DNA of 64,000 nucleotides from Desulfobacterales bacterium. GTDB lineage: Bacteria > Desulfobacterota > Desulfobacteria > Desulfobacterales > CAFBRK01. The stretch covers positions 16,566-80,565 of the forward strand of contig JAIPEL010000005.1 of NCBI GenBank assembly GCA_021737185.1. The letters are read 5' to 3'. The position numbers and the translations under genes were made by a program. The notes under the pieces are model-generated. The model saw nothing but the letters and a program-made list of their open reading frames with translations. It was not told the DNA's origin and made no database searches. Within the stretch, counting starts at the first letter, position 1; each line of letters starts with the position of its first letter. Shown piece by piece: positions 54,181-61,842 of the stretch.

Positions 54181-54715
54181 AATGCATCGGGCAGCTGATA
54201 CACTGCTGAGCACCTGAGCCGGTAAGCTGCCATGCAAAAAAACAGAGGTCGGATGTCAGATGTCAGATGTCAGAAAAAAAACAAACTTCGGTTATCTATG
54301 AATCTCAAGCAATCTCAAGCCAGAGCCGGTGGAGGGACGCGCTCTGTCGCGTCCGCGTTCCATTTAACGACAAAATACCGGCCACGACGGAGCGTGGCCC
54401 TCCAAGTCAAAACCCTACGGCCTCCGGCTCCTCGAAACTGGAATTTGAGGATTCTGGATAAGCGCAAAACAAAATTTTCCTTATCGGAAATTTCCGGACA
54501 TCGGGATTTTTTCGAGGCTTAACAGCATCTGAACCCAGAACCCTGCCTGTGCGGCGACCTGTCCGGGCGTCTTGTCCGGCGTAGCCGAAGGCGAAGCGGG
54601 AAGCCAAAGGCAAAGCGGGAAGCGCGCAGCGCGAAGACGTAAACCTCTGAACCCAGAACCCTGAACCTTTTAACCCAGAACCCTTGAACCCTGAACCTCG
54701 GAACCCTCTTCATCG
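54181..54715. repeat. Repeat block splitting the pilus operon (family A core plus family C)
   Basis: 54243-54273 has a GGATGTCAGATGTCAG tandem. 54329-54404 is a family A double palindrome (GGTGGAGGGACGCGC ... GTGGCCCTCCAA). A CAAAATTTTCCTTATC segment (54470-54485) is the reverse complement of one at about 63654. 54528-54546 and 54641-54709 are family C units (CCCAGAACCCTGAACC). A middle stretch holds TGTCCGGCGTAGCCGAAGG-type fragments. No gene is seen. Confidence 0.85.
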
Positions 54716-55216
54716 ATGAATAAACGCGAAAAAATCATACTGGTGCTGATGGGCCTTGCTGTATTATACGGGGCTTTCGAATATCTGTGGCCTTCGGGGG
54801 AAAGTGCCGCCCCCGGCCAGAAAAAACAAAGCACCGAGGAGCTAAGCGCTTACGTGACGGGCATCGCCGCTTCTCTTCCCCAAATGAGCGTCTCCAAAGC
54901 GGAAAAGTACGCCATCGCCTCTGCAGCGGCCAAATGGACCCAGGACCCGTTTTTGCAGGTCAGGCTCCCGGAAAAGCAAGACCAGGCAGAGACCGAAGAG
55001 ACGATTTCGGCCGAGGAGTTCAATCTCCGATATACCGGCTATATCGAGATGGGTGCCAACCGGATCGCCATTATTAACGGTAGGGAATATGGAATCGGTG
55101 AATTCTTAAAAGAGACCCCATACAGGTTAAAAGACATTTCTCCGAATCGCGTCCTGATTCAGGCCGACAATCAAGAGAAATCCTTTGTGCTGCCGATCGA
55201 GGAGAATTCTTTTTGA
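54716..55216 (+). CDS. PilP/GspC-like periplasmic protein
   Basis: 166 residues: an N-terminal membrane segment (KIILVLMGLAVLYGAFEYLW), a linker, the WTQDPFLQ motif reminiscent of the DPF segment of PilP-type proteins, and a small beta domain (EEFNLRYTGYIEMGANRIAII, YGIGEFLKETPYRLKDISPN) like the homology-region domain of GspC/PilP that touches the secretin. It probably corresponds to MshK. No good ribosome site is seen, possibly because repeats lie upstream. Confidence 0.75.
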   Translation: MNKREKIILVLMGLAVLYGAFEYLWPSGESAAPGQKKQSTEELSAYVTGIAASLPQMSVSKAEKYAIASAAAKWTQDPFLQVRLPEKQDQAETEETISAEEFNLRYTGYIEMGANRIAIINGREYGIGEFLKETPYRLKDISPNRVLIQADNQEKSFVLPIEENSF

Positions 55217-55246
55217 ATAATTTTTTCAGGAAAAGGATGATTCATC

Positions 55247-58159
55247 ATGAATCCTTTGTGCCGTCAGCATAAATTCCGCGGCATCGGCATTATTTTAATG
55301 TGCCTTTTCTTTCTTTCATGCGGCGCGAGCGGCGGCGAAGATTCCTCTTCTGCCGGTGACGGCAATGGCGGAACGACAACGACCAACATTTCTGTATCGG
55401 CAAGCTCCCAGAATATTGTAGCCGACGGAACTTCACAGACATCGATCACGGCAACGGTTACCGACAGCAGCGGCGCTGCTGTCGCCGATGGAACGCAGGT
55501 TACATTTTCGACCACGACAGGGAACCTTTCTGCGGCGAGTGCCACTACCACCAGCGGTGTTGCCACTGTAACGCTCACCAGCCCTCTTACTACCGGAATC
55601 GCAACGGTTACGGCATCCTCGGGAGGAGCGTCAGACACGGTCACCATCACATTGGTGGCGGCCCAAGTGGGCAGTATCTCTCTGGCAGCCGGAAGCTCGA
55701 GTCTGCCGGCCGACAACGCCTCAACCACCCTGATCACCGCCACGGTCAGAGACCCCTCCGGCAATCCGGTCAGCGACGGAACTGCGGTCACCTTCACCAC
55801 CACCGCAGGCAGCCTGTCGGCGGCCAGCGCAGACACGTCCGGCGGCACCGCATCGGTGATCCTGACCAGTTCTGCCATATTGGGGTCGGCTTTGATCGAC
55901 GCCACCTCCGGGGGCGTCTCGTCGACCACCAGCGTCACTTTTGTCGCCGGTCCGCCCGCGGCGGTCTCTGTCTCCGCTTCTCCTAACAACCTGACGGCAG
56001 ACGGCGCCAGCACGAGCCTGCTGACCGCTTTGGTGGCGGATTCCGGCGACAACCCGGTCAATGGAGAATCCGTTTCTTTTGCCGCCACTTCCGGAAGCCT
56101 TTCAAACTCGTCGGTCCAAACCGATATCACGGGTACTGCCCGGGTGACCTTTACCGCCCCCATTGCAGTGGGCACGGGAGCAGCCACCGTCACGGCCGCC
56201 ACGTCCAACAACATCTCGAATACAGCCGCCATTACGCTGGTATCCGCACAGGTCGGCAGCATCGCCATGGCCATAAGCAACACGAGCATTCCGGCAGATG
56301 GAAGCTCCACCACGCTGATCGCCGTCACCGTGAAAGACGTAAACGGAAATGACATCACGGACGGCACCACAGTTAACTTTACCGCTACTTCCGGCACGCT
56401 TTCGGCAGCCGGCGCCGACACCTCCGGCGGAAACGCTTCCGTAATTTTGACCAGCCCCACCACGGTCGGGCCATCCCTGGTGACGGCAACCTCTGGTGGC
56501 GCTTCCAGTTCCGGCACCGTTTCGTTTACGGCCGGGTCCGCCGATTCGGCAAACACCACACTGTCGGCCAATCCGGGGGTCATCCCTGCAGACGGCGCAA
56601 GCACCTCCCTGGTGACCCTTGCCGCCGCAGACGCCAACGGGAACCCGGTCGTTGACGGCACATCGGTGAGCTTTACCACCACCGAAGGAAGCCTTTCTTC
56701 GGAGACCGCCTCCACCACAAACGGCCGGGCCTCCGTGAACCTGACCAGTTCCACCAGCAACGAAACCGCCGCTGTAACGGCGGTCATCGACACCGTGACA
56801 AAAACGGTTTCGGTGGTGTTCGGCACCGGTGCCGGCTCGGGCGAACCGGCCAACATTATCGTTTCCGTTGCTCCCGAGACGATTCAGGTCCAAGGGACCG
56901 GCGGCGTCTCGCGTACCACGGTCACGGCCACCGTGGTGGACGAAAATGGCGAACCTTACAACGACAGCAGCGACAATATCCGCTTCACGATCCAGTCCGG
57001 GCTGAGCGGCGGAGAGTATCTTGTTGACGACGACGGCAATCCGCAACCGGCGATCACCAAAGGAACCTCCGGCGGCATCGCAGCCGTTTCGCTGCAGGCG
57101 GGCACGATATCGGGACCGGTAACGATTTTAGTCGAAGTTCTCAAAGACGGGGCCGGGACCCTTCTCGGCACATCGACCACGGCAGTCAGCCCGCCGATCC
57201 TGATCGAGCCGGGTGCACCCTTCAGCATGACCCTGTTTCGGGCCTCGGCAGTGATCGACAACGCCAACGGGGCCCTAAGCCAGATATTTGCCGCCATGCT
57301 GCAGGATCGACAGGGAAACCCGGTAGCAGACGGCACAGGCGTCTACTTCGGCATCGTAGACAACCCGCCTAACGGCTATTTGGTCAATGGCAGTGACGGG
57401 AATACAATTCTTGGTTCTGACCTCTTTATCTCCTCAAGCACTGCTTTCGATAATTCAGTGGAAAAATTAGATCGGGTGATCATACTGAGCGGTCCGAATG
57501 AAGGAGGACATATTATTATAGAAACTGTGGAAACAGGAAGTGTCAACAGTGTAAGATTGTTTAATGACTATTTAAAAACCGACAATACCAATACCATCGT
57601 TTTTGTAGCGGGCAACGCCCAGTTAGGCACCATCTGCACCGTGGTTCCCACAGGCAACCTGATTCCGGATACCACCTGCACGCCGGCAACCGGAACGTCC
57701 GTCAAAGGGGTGGCTCACAGCAGGCTTACCTGGACCGGAGCGGATATTTTTAAGCCATTTTACCTGTATGCGCAAAGTGCAGATTCGGGCATCAATTTAG
57801 GCCAAGCGCTAAGCTCGACTTACGGGTTCTTTGAACCGGCCATCATCGACGTTTCCCTGGTCCCCGCATCCTCAGTGGCTGGTGGAACTCCGGTCACGGT
57901 ATCGGCCCATCTCCATGACAGTGCGTCACCGTCTAACGACCTAAGCAATCAGACGCTTGATTTCGCCATTAACAACACAACCGTTGCCGGCTTCGGCGCC
58001 ATTGGAAATGGGACAACGACTTCTGTCACGAACCAAAACGGTATCGCTCAGACGAGTCTCGTAACAAACGCCGTCGCGGCAACGGTGAATGTTACCGTCA
58101 GCTATACAGCCGCTACCGGCGAAACTTATACCGGCACAGCAACCTTGACTTTGAATTAG
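55247..58159 (+). CDS. Large Ig-repeat (Big_1, invasin-type) lipoprotein
   Basis: 970 residues. A signal peptide ends in a lipobox (FFLSC, Cys25). A Gly/Ser/Thr-rich linker leads to five clear Ig-like bacterial domains of about 95 residues, each opening with a VSASSQNIVADGTSQTSITA-type strand and closing with a GxASDTVTI-type strand, then three more divergent copies to the end. Such repeats build rod-like adhesins. There is no LPxTG or autotransporter part. It sits between the PilP-like and secretin genes of the pilus operon, an unusual place; it may be cargo, a pilus-tip adhesin, or a surface anchor. AGGAAAAGGA precedes the ATG. Confidence 0.88.
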   Translation: MNPLCRQHKFRGIGIILMCLFFLSCGASGGEDSSSAGDGNGGTTTTNISVSASSQNIVADGTSQTSITATVTDSSGAAVADGTQVTFSTTTGNLSAASATTTSGVATVTLTSPLTTGIATVTASSGGASDTVTITLVAAQVGSISLAAGSSSLPADNASTTLITATVRDPSGNPVSDGTAVTFTTTAGSLSAASADTSGGTASVILTSSAILGSALIDATSGGVSSTTSVTFVAGPPAAVSVSASPNNLTADGASTSLLTALVADSGDNPVNGESVSFAATSGSLSNSSVQTDITGTARVTFTAPIAVGTGAATVTAATSNNISNTAAITLVSAQVGSIAMAISNTSIPADGSSTTLIAVTVKDVNGNDITDGTTVNFTATSGTLSAAGADTSGGNASVILTSPTTVGPSLVTATSGGASSSGTVSFTAGSADSANTTLSANPGVIPADGASTSLVTLAAADANGNPVVDGTSVSFTTTEGSLSSETASTTNGRASVNLTSSTSNETAAVTAVIDTVTKTVSVVFGTGAGSGEPANIIVSVAPETIQVQGTGGVSRTTVTATVVDENGEPYNDSSDNIRFTIQSGLSGGEYLVDDDGNPQPAITKGTSGGIAAVSLQAGTISGPVTILVEVLKDGAGTLLGTSTTAVSPPILIEPGAPFSMTLFRASAVIDNANGALSQIFAAMLQDRQGNPVADGTGVYFGIVDNPPNGYLVNGSDGNTILGSDLFISSSTAFDNSVEKLDRVIILSGPNEGGHIIIETVETGSVNSVRLFNDYLKTDNTNTIVFVAGNAQLGTICTVVPTGNLIPDTTCTPATGTSVKGVAHSRLTWTGADIFKPFYLYAQSADSGINLGQALSSTYGFFEPAIIDVSLVPASSVAGGTPVTVSAHLHDSASPSNDLSNQTLDFAINNTTVAGFGAIGNGTTTSVTNQNGIAQTSLVTNAVAATVNVTVSYTAATGETYTGTATLTLN

Positions 58160-58214
58160 AACGAAGGGCATTATCGTCCAAAAACGAACGCGAACCCGCT
58201 CAACGAGACCGATC

Positions 58215-59825
58215 ATGATAAAGAGATTCCATCCAATCAGAGCCGCAGCGATTTTAGCAGCGATTCTTTTTCTCGTATCGGCCTGCGGGGGAACAGCCGC
58301 CAAGAAAGAAGAAAATACGTTTTTCTCCAAATGGCGCACAGTGGCCGAGAAATCAAAAGGATATTCTCCTCCCTCAAAAGCACAGCCTCTTGAGTCGGAA
58401 AAAGACACGCCGAGCGATGCCCAGAAAACGGCCCTGCCAGACGCCCTAAGAAAAGAACTTCCCCAAGAACGCGTAACCATCTCTATGTACGATGTCAGCC
58501 TGCCGGTGCTCCTGAGAAGTCTGGCGCGCAGCGCCGGTTTGAATATTGTCATCAGCGAGAAGGTAACAGGCCAGATCAGCCTTAAAATCAAAGAGGCGCG
58601 GTGGGATGAAATTTTTAAAAGCCTTTTGAAAGCCCACGGCCTGGATTATATATGGGACGGTGATATTCTGCGGATTTTAACCATCGAGGACAAGGAAAGA
58701 AGCCTTGCGCAGCTCGAGGCAGAGCAGCGGATCAAGGAAAAAATCCGGGAAATCGAAACGGTTGAACCCTTGTCGACCCGGGTTATTAAGATCAAATACG
58801 CAGATGCCCAAAACATGAAGGGAAATGTCGAAAAATTTCTTTCGAAGAAAACCGGTGGGGATGCCATCGGCGCCGTGATGGTCGATGCGCACACCAATTC
58901 GCTGATCGTCCAGGCCATAAAATCCGATATCGACAAAATCGTCGCGGTGGTGAACGATTTGGACAAGGCAACGCCGCAAATTTTGATCGAGGCGCACATC
59001 GTCGAAGCGACACAGGATACGGCCAGAGAACTTGGCATCCAATGGGGGGGCCTTTATCATGGGACAGGGCAGGGACGAAATTATTACATCACCCCGGGGG
59101 CAAGTACCGGTGGAAGCACCGGTACCACCGTCGATCAGCCGATTGCTCCTGAAGCCGGCACAGCAGCAAATTTTCCGGTAAGCTCTCTTGCGTCAGGGAT
59201 TACTCCTGAATTGGCTGGCCTTACCATCGGTCTACTCTCGCAGGATGTGGGCAACTATATATTGAATGTTCAACTTTCTGCACTGGAGGAAGAGGGCAAA
59301 GTCAATATTCTTTCCAGCCCGTCGATCACGACTTTGGACAATCAGACAGCCGTTATCGAAAGCGGGAAAGAGGTCCCCTACCAGACCGTGGAGGACAAAG
59401 AAGTCAAGATTGAATACAAAGAGGCGGTGCTCAGCCTTGAGGTCACCCCTCATGTCATCGAAGGCAAAACATTAAAATTGAATATCAACACCAAAAAAGA
59501 CGAACTCGATTTTGCCAACGCCGTCGGAGGAAATCCAGCCATCACGACCAAAAAAGCTCAGACCACGGTCATGCTATACAACGGGCAGACAACGGTAATC
59601 GGGGGGCTGAGCAGAGAAAATAAATCTAATGCTGAAACCGGTGTACCAGGGCTGCGAAATATTCCACTGCTGGGCTGGCTTTTCAAAGGTGAATCCAAAT
59701 CCGCCCAGATGGAAGATTTGCTCATTTTTATCACACCCCACATTCTCGAAGAGCGCTCCTTAAAAATCGGACAGTTTGGAGCACCAAATACCGAAGAATC
59801 GTTAGAGCAGGAAGTAAAACCATAG
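58215..59825 (+). CDS. mshL: Secretin of an MSHA-type pilus / type II-like system
   Basis: A 536-residue secretin lipoprotein (lipobox LVSAC, Cys24). Domains in order: a charged linker, an STN-like N-domain (VTISMYDVSLPVLLRSLARS), the second N-domain (VIKIKYADAQNMKGNVEKF), then the secretin barrel region from about 260 (LSALEEEGKVNILSSPSI, VIESGKEVPYQ, TTVIGGLSRENKS, VPGLRNIPLLGWLF, LLIFITPHIL). It forms the outer-membrane gate for the pilus or cargo. The name MshL is by gene order and similarity of the N-domains; GspD or PilQ are other members of the family. Ends three bases before the ExeA-like gene. Confidence 0.88.
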   Translation: MIKRFHPIRAAAILAAILFLVSACGGTAAKKEENTFFSKWRTVAEKSKGYSPPSKAQPLESEKDTPSDAQKTALPDALRKELPQERVTISMYDVSLPVLLRSLARSAGLNIVISEKVTGQISLKIKEARWDEIFKSLLKAHGLDYIWDGDILRILTIEDKERSLAQLEAEQRIKEKIREIETVEPLSTRVIKIKYADAQNMKGNVEKFLSKKTGGDAIGAVMVDAHTNSLIVQAIKSDIDKIVAVVNDLDKATPQILIEAHIVEATQDTARELGIQWGGLYHGTGQGRNYYITPGASTGGSTGTTVDQPIAPEAGTAANFPVSSLASGITPELAGLTIGLLSQDVGNYILNVQLSALEEEGKVNILSSPSITTLDNQTAVIESGKEVPYQTVEDKEVKIEYKEAVLSLEVTPHVIEGKTLKLNINTKKDELDFANAVGGNPAITTKKAQTTVMLYNGQTTVIGGLSRENKSNAETGVPGLRNIPLLGWLFKGESKSAQMEDLLIFITPHILEERSLKIGQFGAPNTEESLEQEVKP

Positions 59826-59827
59826 CC

Positions 59828-61618
59828 ATGGACTACTTTTCGATCCTCGATTTACACCGAGAACCGTTTTCCAACTCTCCGGATCCGGAGTTTTTCTTCC
59901 AGAGCCGGCAGCACCAGGGGTGTTTGCAGCGGCTGGAGCTGGCCCTGCGCCTCCGCCGTGGTCTGAACGTGATCATCGGAGACGTGGGCACCGGAAAGAC
60001 CACCCTTTGCCGGCAGTTGATCCGAAAGTTTTCAGGCGATCCGGACCTGGAAACCCATCTGATCCTGGATCCGGATTTTTCCTCCCCCGCCGACTTTCTT
60101 CAGGCTGTCGCGGAAATGTTCGATCCGGGGCAAACGCCCCCCGAAACTGACGATCCCTGGCAGCTCAAGGAAAAAATCAAGAACGCCCTGTTTCAGAAGG
60201 GGGTGGACCAGAAAAAAACCGTGGTGCTGATCATCGACGAGGGCCAGAAGCTTCCCGGCCAATGCCTGGAGCTGCTCCGCGAGTTTCTCAACTACGAAAC
60301 CAACGAACACAAACTGCTGCAGATCGCCATATTCGCCCAGCCCGAATTCGAAAGGACCCTGGAGAGCCGTTCCAATTTCGCCGACCGGATCAATCTCAAA
60401 CATGTATTAGGGCCCATGGACTTTCGCGACACCCGGGACATGATCCGCTATCGGCTTTCCCAGTCGAGCGAAGCCGGCCATCGGGAAAACCTGTTCACGC
60501 TGCCCGGGCTGTGGGCCGTCTACCGCGCCACCGGAGGATATCCGAGAAAAATTATTCACCTCTGCCACCAATGTCTCCTGGCGGTTATCATTCAAAACCG
60601 GCGCCGGGCAGGCTGGGCCCTGGTGCGGTCCTGCGGCATGCGGGCCGGAGCAAGCACGCGGAGCCGGGGCTTTCGTCCGGTTCTTGCGGCGGGGCTTTTG
60701 CTGGCATTGGCGGCGGCGGTGGTCCTGCTGGCGCCGATTCCGGGGCTTCAACTGGCCGGACAATGGACGTCCGACTCAATCCCGACTGATGGATTAGAGC
60801 AAAAAAGCATCCCTTCCGAAGGACTGAAAACCGATGGGCAGCGCTCTGAAGATCGCCAACCCAACCCATCGTCCTCCCCGGCGGCCCAGGCGGCAGACTC
60901 TCAAAATTCGGCCATGGCAGCTTCCGATCCGGCCCCGGAAAGCCACAAAAACGCCGCGCCCACTGAAGCATCGGCTCTCAGCAGCAGTGCAAAAACGGCA
61001 AAAGCGGCGGAAAAACCCGCCGTTGATTTCACGAGCAAAGAAGCAGATTCTACAGCAGAGACCGATCCAGCAGAGAAGGCGGCGACTAAAACGCTGGGAG
61101 AGATGGAAACAACTGCCGCTGACAGCGAACCAAAACCCCCGGAATTTTTGGGCACGGTCGTCCTCCAGAGCCGGGAAACCCTCTGGCGGCTCGTGGAAAA
61201 GGTGTACGGGGTCTTTGAAGAAGACTACCTGCAATCAATCCGGAACGCCAACCCGCAGATTCGAAACCCGAAGCGCGTCGAAGTCGGTGTGGGCATTCGA
61301 GTGCCGGCCATTCCAACAAAGACCGAACCGCCCCGCTCCCGAACCTGGTGGATCCGTCTGGAGCAAAAGGCCGGCCTGAACGAAGCCATCGACGTGCTGC
61401 GCAGCCACCCCGAAGAAATGCCTCCGATTCGCGTGATCCCGCACTGGCATCCGTCGGAAGGGCTGGCATTTTCGGTGCTCCTTAAGGAGAGATTCACAGA
61501 CAGAACCGCCGCCGGACTCGAAGTCGAACGTCTGAAAACGGCCTCCGGCGTCGAGGCGGAGCTTGTCTCCGACTGGAAGCCGGACACCGTATTTTATGCG
61601 GATCCGTATCGAGGTTGA
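59828..61618 (+). CDS. mshM: ExeA/MshM-like AAA ATPase with membrane, LysM and SPOR-like parts
   Basis: 596 residues. It opens MDYFSILDLHREPFSNSPDP, the ExeA/MshM signature, with P-loop GDVGTGKT (51-58), Walker B VVLIIDEGQKL and an FADRINLKHVLGPM box. A membrane segment near 280 (AAGLLLALAAAVVLLAPIPG) is followed by a long Ala/Ser/Glu-rich linker, then a LysM-like part (TVVLQSRETLWRLVEKVYG) and a C-terminal SPOR-like part (FSVLLKERFTDRTAAGLEVERL). The periplasmic part should bind peptidoglycan and open a passage for the secretin. It combines MshM- and MshN-like functions in one chain. The second ExeA-like gene (31442) lacks the C-terminal half. Confidence 0.85.
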   Translation: MDYFSILDLHREPFSNSPDPEFFFQSRQHQGCLQRLELALRLRRGLNVIIGDVGTGKTTLCRQLIRKFSGDPDLETHLILDPDFSSPADFLQAVAEMFDPGQTPPETDDPWQLKEKIKNALFQKGVDQKKTVVLIIDEGQKLPGQCLELLREFLNYETNEHKLLQIAIFAQPEFERTLESRSNFADRINLKHVLGPMDFRDTRDMIRYRLSQSSEAGHRENLFTLPGLWAVYRATGGYPRKIIHLCHQCLLAVIIQNRRRAGWALVRSCGMRAGASTRSRGFRPVLAAGLLLALAAAVVLLAPIPGLQLAGQWTSDSIPTDGLEQKSIPSEGLKTDGQRSEDRQPNPSSSPAAQAADSQNSAMAASDPAPESHKNAAPTEASALSSSAKTAKAAEKPAVDFTSKEADSTAETDPAEKAATKTLGEMETTAADSEPKPPEFLGTVVLQSRETLWRLVEKVYGVFEEDYLQSIRNANPQIRNPKRVEVGVGIRVPAIPTKTEPPRSRTWWIRLEQKAGLNEAIDVLRSHPEEMPPIRVIPHWHPSEGLAFSVLLKERFTDRTAAGLEVERLKTASGVEAELVSDWKPDTVFYADPYRG

Positions 61619-61796
61619 GAGGTTCGGGGTTCAGAGGTTCAGAGTTCAAGGCTGATGCCTTCGTAAAAGGCCTGAAATTTCCTTTTTCGTCATTCCCGCG
61701 AAAGCGGGAATCCAGTGATTCCAAATATTTCTGGATGCCGGATCAAGTCCGGCATGACGGCGGAGGAATAACGAAGTTTTACACGAGCTTTATCAA
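61617..61796. repeat. Family C remnant followed by family B copy
   Basis: 61617-61650 holds GGTTCGGGGTTCAGAGGTTC-type units. 61652-61796 is a family B copy: CTGATGCCTTCGTAAAAGGCC at the left, ATTCCCGC-GAAA-GCGGGAAT in the middle, and a decayed right end (GAAGTTTTACACGAGCTTTATC). As at 32381, family B directly follows family C. Confidence 0.85.
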
Positions 61797-61798
61797 CT

Positions 61799-61841
61799 AA
61801 GCGGCGCAGCCGCTTCATATAAAATCGCGGAGCGCTTTTAT
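61799..61841 (+). promoter_or_regulatory. Two hairpins before the motor ATPase; the second holds the ribosome site in its loop
   Basis: AAGCGGC-GCA-GCCGCTT (61799-61815) is followed by ATAAAATCGC-GGA-GCGCTTTTAT (61819-61841, one mismatch), which ends one base before the ATG at 61843. The likely ribosome site GGAG (61829-61832) lies in the loop of the second hairpin, so folding could control translation. Confidence 0.5.
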
Positions 61842-61842
61842 T

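Noticed and set aside
55264..56856. A 530-codon minus-strand open frame with periodic sequence
   Set aside because: It mirrors the Ig repeats of the + strand gene; the periodicity comes from the repeats.
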